A stretch of DNA of 64,000 nucleotides. Source: Hoylesella nanceiensis DSM 19126 = JCM 15639. GTDB taxonomy: Bacteria; Bacteroidota; Bacteroidia; Bacteroidales; Bacteroidaceae. The notes beneath the pieces are model-generated. The model made no database searches. It saw only the letters and a list, made by a program, of their open reading frames with translations, and was not told where the DNA came from. Shown piece after piece: positions 8,152-18,830 of this stretch. Position numbers and translations under genes: made by a program. Location: NCBI RefSeq assembly GCF_000379965.1, contig NZ_KB904332.1:124001-188000 (forward strand), given 5' to 3'. The first letter of the stretch is position 1, and each line of letters starts with the position of its first letter.

Positions 8152-9867
8152 TTAATAACCATCATTCTGTTTAAAGTTCTTTACAATCTGAATATCTTTC
8201 GAAGGGATTGGCCATAGATATTGACGGTTATCCCATTGGCGTTGAGAAAGCACCTGAATGAGGCCTGTTGCCTCCATCTTTGTGAAGTCTGGACAGCCAT
8301 TTTCGTCGATATCAGGAGTGATAGGCCAGAACCAATTGCCTGTGTTTACCACCTTAGTAAGGCACTCTGTAGCAGGATATAACATGCCATATTGCTTTTG
8401 TTTCATCACTACTTCAGCCAAACGCCATCTGATAAGGTCGGCAAAGCGAAGGTTTTCGCCAGCTAACTCCATACGTCTTTCCATGCGAAGTTGCTTTCTC
8501 ATGTCGGTTTGAGGTAAGATTGTGAAAGCTGGATAAGATGTTGTTTGAGCCTTATCTACACCATAAGCACGAGCACGAACTGAGTTCATAGCATCGATAA
8601 CGGTTGCATCTATCTCGTTTAACTCGATCTTTGCTTCTGCATACATCAACAAAACGTCTGCATAACGCATAAGAATAATGGGGTTTTCTGCAGTATATCC
8701 ATTCTCTAACCACGACTCATCAATACCCTTTTTCCATGCTAATCCGTTGAAAGAAGCATATTGTTTATTGATACGGGTGTCGTTGTTATATTCTTGTTTG
8801 CCTGTCTTTACATTCAAAACAGTGGTTGCTGCGGGTGAAGGATTATAGACATAGCCTAAGAATGGTTCGTTAAATGGAACGATAGTCATTGCACATCGTG
8901 GGTCACGAGCTTTGAAAGGTTCATGCGAATCGAATAAAGGTGACTCGTCAATGGGCAATCCATCGGTGCAAGTATATGCGGCTAAAAGATTCCAAGAAGG
9001 GTCTGTTGAAGCCCAACCACCAGCATTTCGTACTACTTTATTCTTCACTTGACCAGCTGTTATCACATCTATTTTCATGTTGATAGAGCGTGGACGCACG
9101 AAAATGAACTCCTTTGAAACCTTTGTATGTTGCAAGAATAGGTCACGATAGTTATCGTGTAGGGCATAAACACCTAAGTCCATAACAGCTTTAGACGCTG
9201 TTGCTGCTGTTTGATAGTCGCCTAGATACAAAGCTGTTCGTGCCTTATAAGCCAACGCTGCACCCTTAGTTACTCGGTCGAAGGTTGTTGTTTTGGTAGG
9301 AAGAATATTGATAGCATAATCAAAATCCTCATAAACATGCTTTAAAACTTCGCTCTTTGCGGTTCTACCTTTAGCCATTCCCTCAGGGATTGTCAGTTCT
9401 TCTGTGAAATAAGGAACATCTCCGAAGCGAGTAATAAGACGTCCATAAGCTACCGCTCTGAAGAAATGTGCCTCCGCAACGTATTGCATTACCTCTGCTT
9501 TATTAGCGCCTCTGTCTAACGCTTTTTGGTAAGTATTGATGATTCCGTTAGCATAAGAGATCATTTGAAAATTGGTTCTCCAGTGCAAACCCACGATCCA
9601 ATCCTCACTGTTGATGGTTCCATTCTCGAAAGCTGTTAAGGCATCACGATACACTGTGTCATCACTCCAGTCTGTTTGGTTATCTCCTTCTTGTCTCCAA
9701 TAAGTCATATCGTATAGCTTATTCACTGACATTTGGATCTCTTTAGCCGAAGAATACCAGTTTCCTGTTGAGCCACTAGACAACGGATTGAGGTCTAAAT
9801 CATGACAAGAAACAAGACTTAAACTTGTAATTGCAACAAGGAATATCTTTGAAATATATTTATTCAT
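8152..9867 (-). CDS. susD: SusD-like surface glycan-binding lipoprotein (PUL 1)
   Basis: A lipoprotein with lipobox SLVSC (Cys22) and the RagB/SusD architecture: N-terminal TPR-like helices with YWRQEG and FFRAVAYGRLITRFGDVPY, then the C-terminal AEAKIELNE and ENLRFADLIRW motifs. It caps the SusC barrel and binds the glycan at the cell surface. Length 571 is typical. Its gene begins 10 bp after the susC stop and is followed by the oxidoreductase gene with almost no gap. Confidence 0.95.
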   Translation of the reverse strand: MNKYISKIFLVAITSLSLVSCHDLDLNPLSSGSTGNWYSSAKEIQMSVNKLYDMTYWRQEGDNQTDWSDDTVYRDALTAFENGTINSEDWIVGLHWRTNFQMISYANGIINTYQKALDRGANKAEVMQYVAEAHFFRAVAYGRLITRFGDVPYFTEELTIPEGMAKGRTAKSEVLKHVYEDFDYAINILPTKTTTFDRVTKGAALAYKARTALYLGDYQTAATASKAVMDLGVYALHDNYRDLFLQHTKVSKEFIFVRPRSINMKIDVITAGQVKNKVVRNAGGWASTDPSWNLLAAYTCTDGLPIDESPLFDSHEPFKARDPRCAMTIVPFNEPFLGYVYNPSPAATTVLNVKTGKQEYNNDTRINKQYASFNGLAWKKGIDESWLENGYTAENPIILMRYADVLLMYAEAKIELNEIDATVIDAMNSVRARAYGVDKAQTTSYPAFTILPQTDMRKQLRMERRMELAGENLRFADLIRWRLAEVVMKQKQYGMLYPATECLTKVVNTGNWFWPITPDIDENGCPDFTKMEATGLIQVLSQRQWDNRQYLWPIPSKDIQIVKNFKQNDGY

Positions 9868-9877
9868 AATAAAATCA

Positions 9878-12800
9878 CTAGAAGTTAATATTTAAACCGA
9901 ACATTAATGAACGCATAATAGGATAGCCTGCGTCTACTACTTCAGGGTCCCATCCCTTTGGACAGTTATTGAAACTGAACAAATCATTCGCTGAAACATA
10001 CACACGAAGTGACTTCACAAAGAAGCGATTCACAATGTGCTTAGGAATAGAATAGCCAAGAGTGATGTTCTTACAACGTAGATACCAACCATTATATAGC
10101 CATTGATCAGACATTGAATAGTTTGTATCTGCATTAGAACGAGTGAGTCTTGGATACTTCATTTGCTTGTTTTGTTCGTCTGTGTTATATGAACTCCAAT
10201 ATTGACCGTCGATGAGTTGTGGGAAATTGAGCCAGTTTCCTGGAAGACCTTCCACCATTGATGGGGTCATTCTGTTCCACTTTTCGCCTACACCTTGGAA
10301 CGAAACATTAAAGTCGAAGCCTTTATATGCAGCGCCAAGTGATAGTCCATACAAGAAATGAGGTAGTGAACCCTTCAATAAAACACGGTCATATTCAGCC
10401 GAGATGATGCCATCTGCTGTTCCATTAGGACCTGAAACGTCTTCGTATTGAACGTCACCTACTTTAATATTCTTATTGAGTTTAGCTGAATTATCTAAGG
10501 TTGTTTGGTCTTGGTAGATACCTTTACTACGATAACCATACCATTGATTAAATTCACTTCCTTCTCTATTGATTTGCGCTCCCACAAATTCTGTACCATT
10601 CATGTTGCCCATCACCGATTTATAATCAGATAGGTTGAAAGCTACATTGTATTGAAGTTCGCCAATTTTGTCACGCCAAGACAAGTCAAGGTCGAATCCT
10701 TTGGTGTGCATTTTACCTGCATTGACATCTGGATTAGCATATCCCATGAAGATAGGGATTTGCAATGCCAACAACATATCTTTGGTATTCTTCTTATAAT
10801 AGTCGAAAGTAAAGCTCAAACGATTGTTTAAGAAGCGTGCATCAATACCGATATCCCAGCTCTGAGTGGTTTCCCATGTGATGTCTTTCACTGCATATTT
10901 GCCTTGAGCAGCAGTGGTGATAGACATGGTTTGACCTGCATTATACATCAAAGCTCTACCGAAATCGATTGAAGCTTGATAAGGATAATAACTTCCGATA
11001 CGCTCATTTCCTAACTTACCAGTAGACAAACGCACTTTGAAGTGATTAAGCCAACGCAATGGTTTCATGAAGTTTTCTTCTGAAACAACCCAACCTAACG
11101 ACAAAGAAGGGAACGAAGCCCAACGTGTTGCACGATTAAATCGAGAAGAACCGTCACGTCTTAAGTTCAATTCTAATAGGTATTTATTAGCGTAAGAGTA
11201 GTTAATTCTGCTGAAGTATGAGCGATATGAATATTCAAGAGCATTACCACCCACCTTTTGATGATCGCTTGGTGCAAGGTCAAGATATGGATAATCCATC
11301 AATTCATAGTTGCTTCCGCTACCCGACATCTTTTCTTCTCTCATGTAGAAATATTCGTATCCTAACAATAAAGAGATGTCGTGAAGACCAATTGTCTTGT
11401 GATAATTACCCAAAGCTTGTGCTGTTATGTCGTAACCTTGCTTTCTTATTTCTTCTAAAGAGGTTACATAGTGACCACCAAAGTAGCCTACCACCTTGTT
11501 AGGATCGTCGGCATTGGTATAAGGAACTTGCTTAACAAAGCTCTTGATGTTGTCGAAACGGAAGTTAGGAGAAGCAATTAAAGATAGTTTTAAGCCTTCG
11601 ATTGGCTTAATATTGAGTTCTCCCTTACCGCCAATAGCATATCTGTTGGTTGCTTCAACGCCACCTGCTTGAATCTTAGCAAGCATGTTTTCGCCGTCTT
11701 TCACGTCACCATAACGACCATCTTGCCAATGAACTGCATAGATAGGAGGAATATTTCGGCCACCATCATCAAATGGATTGTGATGTGGAGTCTTTAAACG
11801 TGAATAGCTAAAGTTAGCATCTAAGTGTGCCTCGATGTATTTATTTAATGAGAAGTCGTTGTTTAAACGAGTCATAAAGCGTTCGTAGTTGCGATTAACA
11901 TACATACCATCGCTCTTGTCGTAACGGAAAGATGCTTTCGACATCACCTTCTTTCCACCACCCATTAAACTGAATGTGTGTGTTTGACGATTTACGTTTT
12001 TATTGTAAAGAACGTCTTCCCAATTAGTAATAGGATATTTATCGGGATTGGTTTTATTGTTTTGTAGGTAATTAGCAATGAGGTCTTCTGCATAAGTTTG
12101 GAACTTTCCACCTTGTGGGTTATCGTTATAACGCAACTCGTTGGTCATCTCCATAAAACGTTTCCAGCCTACATATTTAGGCATAGTGGTAGGTTTATCG
12201 AATCCAAACTCGAAGTTATACGACATTTGTAAGTCGTCTGTTTTTGCACGTTTAGTGGTGATAAGCACAACACCTGCAGCAGCTCTTGAACCATAAATAG
12301 CTGCCGATGCTGCATCTTTCAATACAGATAGATTTTCAACATCATCGGGATTCACCATATTAATATCACCAGGTACTCCGTCGATGATCACCAATGGACT
12401 TGTATCACTTAAGGTAGTGATACCACGAATTTGCAATGTTGCATTACTTTCAGGTGCTCCTCCGTTTCGAGTTACAGTTAAACCTGATGTTGCTCCTTGC
12501 AAAGCTGTAGACAAATGAGTGGCGTGACTGTCGCTAATGGTTGTGCTACTCACTGCACTCACTGCTCCTGTTAGGTTCTTCTTCTTCATTGTTCCATAAC
12601 CAACAACAACCACTTCTTCGAGTGCTGCAACGTCGTCTTGGAGCACAATGCTCATATTTTTTGAAGCCTTTAGCTCTTTATCTCTCCAACCAATGTACGA
12701 CACAACGAGTGTACTTCCTACTGGAGCATCCATCGAGAACTTACCATCTACATCGGTGATGGTGCGATTTTGGGTTCCTTTTTGCACGATAGTAGCACCA

Positions 12801-13216
12801 ATAAGGGGTTCGCCTTTGGTGTCGGTAACACGTCCTGTGAGCTTAGTTACTACCTTAGAGGTTTCGCCTTGCTTTGAAAGAATAACATATTTGTTTGGTG
12901 TTAGCTCGTATTTCAAGCCGTTTTCTTTAGCCAATTGTTCAAGAAAAAGATCAAGTCTACCATTTTGTTGCGCTAAAGAAACTGTACGATGGATGTTTAA
13001 ATCCACATCGCTATAAACAAACAAAAAGCCTGTTTGCTTTTCAATTTCAGACATCATTTTTTGCACTGTCAATGTCTTTGAAGACAAGCGCACTTGTTGC
13101 TGTTGTGCAAACACGGTGGCATTGCCTAACGTAAAGAACAAAAACAATGACAAAAAGGGTTTATTGAAATGTTTTGTTGCTTGCAAAGCACATTTCGCCC
13201 ACATTGGTTCACTCAT
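9878..13216 (-). CDS. susC: SusC-like TonB-dependent transporter with STN signalling domain (PUL 1)
   Basis: An outer-membrane transporter of 1112 residues. Behind the signal peptide is a secretin/TonB short N-terminal (STN) domain, about 40-110 (VRLSSKTLTVQKMMSEIEKQ). A carboxypeptidase-like beta-sandwich follows (LTGRVTDTKGEPLIGATI), then the plug, starting around EEVVVVGYGTMKKKNLTG, and a beta-barrel ending in MFGLNINF. The STN domain is the part that talks to a FecR anti-sigma factor, and fecR is the gene immediately upstream, 88 bp away. Glycan import and signal sensing are therefore combined in this protein. Confidence 0.95.
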   Translation of the reverse strand: MSEPMWAKCALQATKHFNKPFLSLFLFFTLGNATVFAQQQQVRLSSKTLTVQKMMSEIEKQTGFLFVYSDVDLNIHRTVSLAQQNGRLDLFLEQLAKENGLKYELTPNKYVILSKQGETSKVVTKLTGRVTDTKGEPLIGATIVQKGTQNRTITDVDGKFSMDAPVGSTLVVSYIGWRDKELKASKNMSIVLQDDVAALEEVVVVGYGTMKKKNLTGAVSAVSSTTISDSHATHLSTALQGATSGLTVTRNGGAPESNATLQIRGITTLSDTSPLVIIDGVPGDINMVNPDDVENLSVLKDAASAAIYGSRAAAGVVLITTKRAKTDDLQMSYNFEFGFDKPTTMPKYVGWKRFMEMTNELRYNDNPQGGKFQTYAEDLIANYLQNNKTNPDKYPITNWEDVLYNKNVNRQTHTFSLMGGGKKVMSKASFRYDKSDGMYVNRNYERFMTRLNNDFSLNKYIEAHLDANFSYSRLKTPHHNPFDDGGRNIPPIYAVHWQDGRYGDVKDGENMLAKIQAGGVEATNRYAIGGKGELNIKPIEGLKLSLIASPNFRFDNIKSFVKQVPYTNADDPNKVVGYFGGHYVTSLEEIRKQGYDITAQALGNYHKTIGLHDISLLLGYEYFYMREEKMSGSGSNYELMDYPYLDLAPSDHQKVGGNALEYSYRSYFSRINYSYANKYLLELNLRRDGSSRFNRATRWASFPSLSLGWVVSEENFMKPLRWLNHFKVRLSTGKLGNERIGSYYPYQASIDFGRALMYNAGQTMSITTAAQGKYAVKDITWETTQSWDIGIDARFLNNRLSFTFDYYKKNTKDMLLALQIPIFMGYANPDVNAGKMHTKGFDLDLSWRDKIGELQYNVAFNLSDYKSVMGNMNGTEFVGAQINREGSEFNQWYGYRSKGIYQDQTTLDNSAKLNKNIKVGDVQYEDVSGPNGTADGIISAEYDRVLLKGSLPHFLYGLSLGAAYKGFDFNVSFQGVGEKWNRMTPSMVEGLPGNWLNFPQLIDGQYWSSYNTDEQNKQMKYPRLTRSNADTNYSMSDQWLYNGWYLRCKNITLGYSIPKHIVNRFFVKSLRVYVSANDLFSFNNCPKGWDPEVVDAGYPIMRSLMFGLNINF

Positions 13217-13304
13217 AGTTGTTTATCTTTTTAGTTATATTTTTGTTTAGGTATATTTTCTTATTTCGTAGGTGTTCTGGTAGGAGAATAAAGGTTTGTC
13301 GAGG

Positions 13305-14270
13305 CTAAGGCATACTTAAATAGATGGTTTGTTGTGCCTTTTGATGTTCGATTTTGAAGTGATGTACCCTACTAATTACATTGAGTATGGTTTCAACTCC
13401 ATCATCTTGACGGAACTTTCCGCTATAAACGAAATTGTTAATGGCATTGTTCTTCACCTTAATGGTTACGTTGAAACGCTTCTGAAGCACGCCTATAATC
13501 TCTGCCATCGACTGCTTTGTAAAGACAATCATACCGTCTTTCCATTCTATCACATCATTACTTGCAGCCTCAACAGACATCAATGGTCCGTTGCAAACTA
13601 ACTTATAATGAGGTTGAAGCACCACTCCATTCTCTTCTTTGTTCGCTTCATACACCTTAACAGAGCCTTCGAGCAATGTAACTATGCTTGAATTTTCTTT
13701 GTAAGCCTCTACATTGAAGGTGGTTCCGAGTGCCTTCACACAATAATTATTCGCTGTAACGATGAACGGATGCTTGTCGTCTTTTGCCACATAAAACAAG
13801 GCTTCGCCCTCTAATTTCACGTTGCGTTCGTCGCCAAACACCGAAGGGTAGGTTATTTTTGAACCCGAATTCGCCCACACTTCTGTGCCATCTGGCAAAA
13901 CAAGTTGCGCTCTTTGCCCTACGGGTATGGTTAATGTCTGCATCGCCACTTGCATTTTGGTAGGCGTTGTCTTTGTCCAATAAACATAAGCCATCATGAA
14001 ACAGAACAAAACCGCAGCAGCATAACGCCACCAATTGGTCTTTTTTATTTCAGGATATCTTGCTGCTTCTTTAGTGTTTGCACCTCGAAACGAAGTGTAT
14101 TGAACGTTTTTATCGGTAGAACGAGGAGCCATGTTCATCAATGCCTCCATCTTCATTGCGCTTTCTACATCTTGTCTTAACAACTCATTGGTGTTGACAT
14201 CATGCACAAAACGCTCTTTTTCTTCTTTCGATAGTTCACCTGCTAAATATTTAAGTATGCGTTTGTCCAT
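13305..14270 (-). CDS. FecR-family anti-sigma factor
   Basis: The cytoplasmic N-terminus (MDKRILKYLAGELSKEEKERF) is the sigma-binding helical part. One membrane segment, WWRYAAAVLFCFMMAYVYW, lies near residues 82-100. The periplasmic FecR domain follows (LTIPVGQRAQLVLPDGTEVWANSGSKI), then a C-terminal STN-like/DUF4974 region. It should hold an ECF sigma factor until the STN domain of the neighbouring SusC signals glycan binding. The matching sigma gene, normally just upstream, is absent: the next gene upstream is parE. Length 321 is normal. Confidence 0.92.
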   Translation of the reverse strand: MDKRILKYLAGELSKEEKERFVHDVNTNELLRQDVESAMKMEALMNMAPRSTDKNVQYTSFRGANTKEAARYPEIKKTNWWRYAAAVLFCFMMAYVYWTKTTPTKMQVAMQTLTIPVGQRAQLVLPDGTEVWANSGSKITYPSVFGDERNVKLEGEALFYVAKDDKHPFIVTANNYCVKALGTTFNVEAYKENSSIVTLLEGSVKVYEANKEENGVVLQPHYKLVCNGPLMSVEAASNDVIEWKDGMIVFTKQSMAEIIGVLQKRFNVTIKVKNNAINNFVYSGKFRQDDGVETILNVISRVHHFKIEHQKAQQTIYLSMP

Positions 14271-14444
14271 ATCAATAGATTGTTTTATTGTTATACGTAG
14301 CTATTTGATTTTCCGCTAAAAGAAAACTGTTAAAGAATTAAAAATGTTGATTTTTATTTATTCCTCTATTTCTTTTGCCGCTCAAAAATACATCTTTTTA
14401 TGCAAATCTCCATCTATTTTTAGAGTGAATTTGATAAAAAGAAA

Positions 14445-14532
14445 TAAGAATAGCATTGATATTGAGTGATAAAAGCACTGCTTTTGCCTTGCAATTCCAT
14501 TGCTTTTAGATTGTAATAACATTGCTATTGCA
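14445..14532. repeat. four-unit 22-bp intergenic palindrome array, copy B
   Basis: Units start at 14445, 14467, 14489 and 14511 with cores AATAGCATTGATATT, AAAAGCACTGCTTTT, AATTCCATTGCTTTT and AATAACATTGCTATT. The first core is identical to unit 2 of copy D. It lies in the 468-bp gap between parE and fecR, about 100 bp beyond the parE terminator. The rest of the gap is AT-rich and contains the fecR promoter region. Confidence 0.85.
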
Positions 14533-14632
14533 AGTTACTTTCTTGAAGTATTTAGGGCGGTTGCAGAGTGTTGCTTTCGCTAAGGAGTAAAAATTTGAAA
14601 GCACATCTACTCCTATTATTATATAGGGGCAT

Positions 14633-14676
14633 AAAAAAAACGAACCCACTATCGTTCCTTTCGATAGCGAGTTCGT
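14633..14676 (-). terminator. strong intrinsic terminator of parE
   Basis: The transcript of the minus strand folds a 15-bp stem (14662-14676 with 14640-14654, two G-U pairs) around a 7-nt loop, followed by eight T residues. It lies 63 bp after the parE stop. Confidence 0.88.
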
Positions 14677-14738
14677 CTATATTTCTTTTCTATTCTTTTG
14701 CTTTAAAGTTCTTAATGAGCACAACTTCGAGTCTTGTT

Positions 14739-16715
14739 TTATGCCTCTTTGTCCTCGTCTACTACATCTTCTTCAACCAAAAGATTATCGATAATGAAGT
14801 TTTGACGCTCCATTGTGTTCTTTCCCATGTAGTATTCTAAAAGCTTTTGTACTTGATCTGTCTTGTGAAGAGTTACCTGTTCGAGGCGCATTTCAGGGCC
14901 AATAAAGTGCGCAAACTCATCTGGTGAGATCTCACCAAGACCTTTAAATCGAGTGATTTCGGGTGAAGGTCCAAGCTCTTCTATCGCCTTTATGCGCTCT
15001 TCTTCAGTGTAACAATAACGTGTTATGAAGTCGTTTTTCTTGTCACCTTTCTTTTGTTTGTCGCCATTTTCTTCTAAAACGGCTTTATTTTTAATCTTAC
15101 TCTTCTTGTTTCTAACACGGAATAAGGGAGTTTGTAACACGTAAACGTGTCCTTTTTTGATCAACTCTGGGAAGAATTGTAAGAAGAATGTGATGATTAA
15201 AAGCCTGATATGCATACCGTCAACATCAGCATCGGTAGCCACAATAACTTTGTTATAGCGAAGAGAATCGAGCCCTTCTTCAATATCAAGAGCCGCTTGT
15301 AGCAAGTTAAACTCTTCGTTTTCGTAAACCACTTTCTTGGTTAATCCAAACGAGTTAAGGGGCTTTCCACGCAAAGAGAATACCGCTTGAGTATTGACAT
15401 CACGGCTTTTTGTGATACTTCCACTCGCAGAATCTCCCTCAGTTATAAAGATACAGCTTTTCTCTTTATCGTTGTTTTTGCCATCACTATAATGAATTCG
15501 GCAGTCACGAAGCTTGCGATTGTGTAGATTTGCCTTCTTTGCTCGCTCCCTTGCAAGCTTTGTTACGCCCGCCATTGACTTGCGTTCACGCTCGCTTTCT
15601 TGTATCTTTGCAAGCATTGTTTCGGCAATATCGGCGTGTTTATGCAGATAATTGTCTACTTCTGTCTTAACAAAATCACCAATATATTTATTGATGCTCA
15701 CACCATCATTAGGGCTCATGGTTGTCGAACCCAATTTAATTTTGGTCTGACTTTCGAACATTGGCTCTTCAACATTAATGGCAATGGCTGCCACTAAGCC
15801 GTTTCTTATATCACCATATTCAAAGTTTTTACCCGAAAACTCTTTGATGGTCTTTGCAATATGCTCTTTAAATGCTGTTTGATGAGTACCTCCTTGGGTT
15901 GTATGTTGTCCGTTAACGAACGAGTGATACTCCTCTCCATACTGGTTAGTATGGGTAAATGCGATCTCAATATCTTCGCCAATGATGTGTATAATGGGAT
16001 AAAGACCATCTGTAGTCATTGTATCTGTAAGAAGATCTGCAAGTCCATTGCGACTCATTATGCGTCTTCCATTATACATTATGGTAAGTCCTGTATTGAG
16101 ATAGGTATAGTTTCTCAACATTGTTTCAATGATATCGTCGTGAAAACGATAATTAAGAAACAGTTGATTATCGGGTTCAAAGAATATAAAAGTTCCGTTT
16201 TCGTCTGTAGTTTTAGTAGTTTTATCGCTTTGAAGAATACCTCTTTCGAATATCGCTGTACGCACTTTGCCATCTCTATACGAACGAACTTCAAAGCGTT
16301 TGCTAAGCGCATTGACCGCTTTTATACCGACTCCGTTCAGTCCTACACTCTTTTTAAAGGCCTTTGAGTCGTATTTTCCACCTGTATTCAATACACTTAC
16401 GGCTTCGATTAGCTTTCCTTGGGGGATACCTCGGCCGTAGTCTCTAACCGAAACGCTTGCATTTTCTGTGATATCTATTTCTATTCGACGACCAGCATCC
16501 ATCTTGAACTCGTCGATTGAGTTATCAACGACTTCCTTAAGTAATACATATATACCGTCTTCAGGTAACGAACCGTCACCCAATCTACCAATATACATAC
16601 CGGGACGGGTGCGTACATGCTCCATGTCCGATAAGTGTCTGATGTTGTCATCGGTATATTTTACTTGCTCTACCATGCTGATATTGTCTTTAATATTTTC
16701 CTTATCACTCTGCAT
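14739..16715 (-). CDS. parE: DNA topoisomerase IV subunit B (GyrB/ParE family)
   Basis: ATPase subunit of a type IIA topoisomerase, which decatenates chromosomes after replication. It has the GHKL ATPase motifs ([31 protein letters not shown]), the transducer region, and the TOPRIM motifs EGDSASG and DADVDGMHI. Length 658 fits Bacteroidetes ParE rather than the longer GyrB. The ATG at 16715 overlaps the stop region of the GNAT-like gene by 11 bp; an alternative Met 13 codons later precedes [10 protein letters not shown]. parC is not in the window. Confidence 0.9.
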   Translation of the reverse strand: MQSDKENIKDNISMVEQVKYTDDNIRHLSDMEHVRTRPGMYIGRLGDGSLPEDGIYVLLKEVVDNSIDEFKMDAGRRIEIDITENASVSVRDYGRGIPQGKLIEAVSVLNTGGKYDSKAFKKSVGLNGVGIKAVNALSKRFEVRSYRDGKVRTAIFERGILQSDKTTKTTDENGTFIFFEPDNQLFLNYRFHDDIIETMLRNYTYLNTGLTIMYNGRRIMSRNGLADLLTDTMTTDGLYPIIHIIGEDIEIAFTHTNQYGEEYHSFVNGQHTTQGGTHQTAFKEHIAKTIKEFSGKNFEYGDIRNGLVAAIAINVEEPMFESQTKIKLGSTTMSPNDGVSINKYIGDFVKTEVDNYLHKHADIAETMLAKIQESERERKSMAGVTKLARERAKKANLHNRKLRDCRIHYSDGKNNDKEKSCIFITEGDSASGSITKSRDVNTQAVFSLRGKPLNSFGLTKKVVYENEEFNLLQAALDIEEGLDSLRYNKVIVATDADVDGMHIRLLIITFFLQFFPELIKKGHVYVLQTPLFRVRNKKSKIKNKAVLEENGDKQKKGDKKNDFITRYCYTEEERIKAIEELGPSPEITRFKGLGEISPDEFAHFIGPEMRLEQVTLHKTDQVQKLLEYYMGKNTMERQNFIIDNLLVEEDVVDEDKEA

Positions 16716-17859
16716 TTAATACCTTTTTATAGCAGTTTCTACGTTTATGCATAACAGGATTGAGGGTCTCCCATTGGCTTTGCACATTGGTATTGGTTTC
16801 CATTTCCACTTGTGTTTCACCCCATTCAAAGCCGTATGCTTGGTATCTTGGAATGAGATCGGCAAATATAAGGGCGTTAACTCCCTTCATTCTATACTCT
16901 GGAAGCACTCCTATTAACAATAAGTCTACAATCTTAGTCTTATGGAATTTAATTGCTCTTAGTAAGTGGAACCAACCAAATGGGAACAGTCTTCCCTTCT
17001 TACATTTCTGCAATGCCTCTGAAAGAGAAGGTAATGTAATTCCAATTCCCACAAGTTTATTATCCGCAGAAGCATCTTCTACGAGGGTAATAAGACTTAA
17101 ATCGGCAAATGGGAAATACATATTTATATATTGATCGATTTGCTTTTCCGACAATTCTGAGAAGCCATAAAGATCTTTATAGGTTGAGTTAATCAACTCA
17201 AAGATTTTCTTTCCGTATCCACCTTCAAAGATATCTTTCTTCGTTAGCTTTTTAATTCGAAGGTTATAACGATTCTGAATCATCTCAGCTATCTTGGCAT
17301 ACTTCTCTGGAACCGTATCAGGTACAAAGAGTTTGTACTCTACATACTTATTATCTACTTCGTAACCGGGAAGGCTTTCCAATAGTCTTGGGTAGTAATC
17401 GTAGTTATATATGGTTGGCATTGTTCCTAATTGGTCGAAACCCCATGTCAACATACCTTCTGGATCCATATCAGTGAAACCCAAAGGACCAACAATTTCG
17501 TTCATACCATGCGCCTTACCAAAGTCTTCTACCGCTTTTAATAGAGCCTCAAGAACCTCTTTATCTTCAATAAAATCAATCCAACCGAATCTCACTCGCT
17601 TTTGATCCCACTTCTCATTTGCTTTGTTATTGATAATGGCAGCAACCCTTCCTACAACCTTGTTATCACGAATTGCAAGATAATAGTCTGCTACACAGAA
17701 ATCAAATGCTGCGTTTTTATCTTTACTTAGAGTGTTTACTTCATCGCTATATAGATTGGGTACGTCATATTCATTGCCCTCATAGAGGTCATAATGAAAT
17801 TCAATGAAGGCTTTAAGATCTTCTTTTGTTTCAACCTTCTTTATTGTAATGGATGTCAT
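16705..17859 (-). CDS. GNAT-fold-like protein of unknown substrate
   Basis: A soluble 384-residue protein without a signal peptide. The first half resembles an N-acetyltransferase fold ([20 protein letters not shown]). The second half has a GNAT-like stretch [20 protein letters not shown], in which R-x-x-G-V resembles the acetyl-CoA loop. Homologues I recognise in Bacteroidetes are annotated only as hypothetical or N-acetyltransferase-like. It overlaps parE by 11 bp and is probably translated from the same mRNA, but a functional link to topoisomerase is not evident. Confidence 0.65.
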   Translation of the reverse strand: MTSITIKKVETKEDLKAFIEFHYDLYEGNEYDVPNLYSDEVNTLSKDKNAAFDFCVADYYLAIRDNKVVGRVAAIINNKANEKWDQKRVRFGWIDFIEDKEVLEALLKAVEDFGKAHGMNEIVGPLGFTDMDPEGMLTWGFDQLGTMPTIYNYDYYPRLLESLPGYEVDNKYVEYKLFVPDTVPEKYAKIAEMIQNRYNLRIKKLTKKDIFEGGYGKKIFELINSTYKDLYGFSELSEKQIDQYINMYFPFADLSLITLVEDASADNKLVGIGITLPSLSEALQKCKKGRLFPFGWFHLLRAIKFHKTKIVDLLLIGVLPEYRMKGVNALIFADLIPRYQAYGFEWGETQVEMETNTNVQSQWETLNPVMHKRRNCYKKVLNAE

Positions 17860-17946
17860 TTATCTGTTGTTTTAAGTATATAATTCGTACAAAATTAGCA
17901 AATTAGTAACGAATAACCAAATTTAAGATATGTCTTTTATAGAATA

Positions 17947-18816
17947 TTACTTTACAGGTAGTTCCTCATTGTTAGGAGAAAACACCAATTTTTGAGGACA
18001 ATGATTACTTATTTGAGCCTGTTCTGCTTCGTTAAAGCGATGTAATTTAGGAAAATTAAAACGTAAAAAATGTTCTAATTCTCGTGTCACTGCAGCCTTT
18101 AAAGGACCAAAAGGAACCTTTACCAAATCGGTAGTTGCCTGCACTTTGATTTTATCTGTCTTCGTGGTGGTATTATTATAATAGGTAGCACAACTGCCAT
18201 TAAAAGCACTTTGAGCCTTTACCATAGCCTTATAGATGTATTTTTTAGGCACAAGAGAGCATACCACACGAGTTAAAAAACACGCTAAAAGATTGCGATT
18301 ACTGGGGTTTGGCACCTTAGGAGTACCGAAATATTTCCACATCCATATCTCTGTTCCTAACAAGCAGCATTTTAAGAAGTTCACAACTCCACGATGCGCC
18401 TTTTGCATTAGGGCATTATCAGGAATTTTATCAAATGGAAATACATCGATAAAGATACCCTGATGCATGGCTATTTCGCTAAACGTTTCCTCTTTAAAAA
18501 GCGTTCCATTTTTCCTCACTTTTGCAAAGTAGTAAGGCGTTTTGGGGTCTGTTTCATAATAAGACAAGAAATATTGTTCGCCAAGAGCAGTGGGAGCCAC
18601 CTCTAAGAACCTGTTATATTGGTCACGAGTCATACCAATATCGATGTCATCGTCCCACGGAAGGATCGCTTGATCATACAAAGCACCTATCGCTGTGCCT
18701 CCTATTAGGAAGTAGCGAATATCGTGTTCTTCGCAAACCCTTATCGTTTCACGAAGAATGTCGTATAATTCTCGGTGCAAAGCCTGCAGTTCTTCTTTTG
18801 TATAGGTACGTTTCAT
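17947..18816 (-). CDS. LicD-family phosphotransferase
   Basis: Shows the nucleotidyltransferase-like LicD signature YFLIGGTAIGALYDQAILPWDDDIDIGMTR near residues 35-65, with the metal-binding DDDID. LicD proteins attach phosphocholine or a similar phospho-group to surface glycans or teichoic acids. The following FIDVFPFDKIPD is also typical. It lies 14 bp behind the flippase gene on the same strand, so decoration of a surface polysaccharide is likely. Acceptor and donor cannot be read from sequence. Confidence 0.85.
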   Translation of the reverse strand: MKRTYTKEELQALHRELYDILRETIRVCEEHDIRYFLIGGTAIGALYDQAILPWDDDIDIGMTRDQYNRFLEVAPTALGEQYFLSYYETDPKTPYYFAKVRKNGTLFKEETFSEIAMHQGIFIDVFPFDKIPDNALMQKAHRGVVNFLKCCLLGTEIWMWKYFGTPKVPNPSNRNLLACFLTRVVCSLVPKKYIYKAMVKAQSAFNGSCATYYNNTTTKTDKIKVQATTDLVKVPFGPLKAAVTRELEHFLRFNFPKLHRFNEAEQAQISNHCPQKLVFSPNNEELPVK

Positions 18817-18830
18817 CGATTCTTATAGAA

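Noticed and set aside
13950-14319. Plus-strand ORFs opposite fecR
   Set aside because: They are antisense frames over a clear FecR gene with no family features; they cannot be the missing sigma factor.
14445-14466. Copy B as a three-unit array
   Set aside because: A first, more divergent unit (core AATAGCATTGATATT) is in exact 22-bp register, so copy B also has four units.
15861-16367. 168-codon plus-strand ORF opposite parE
   Set aside because: Cys-rich antisense frame over conserved ParE motifs; composition is that of a shadow frame.
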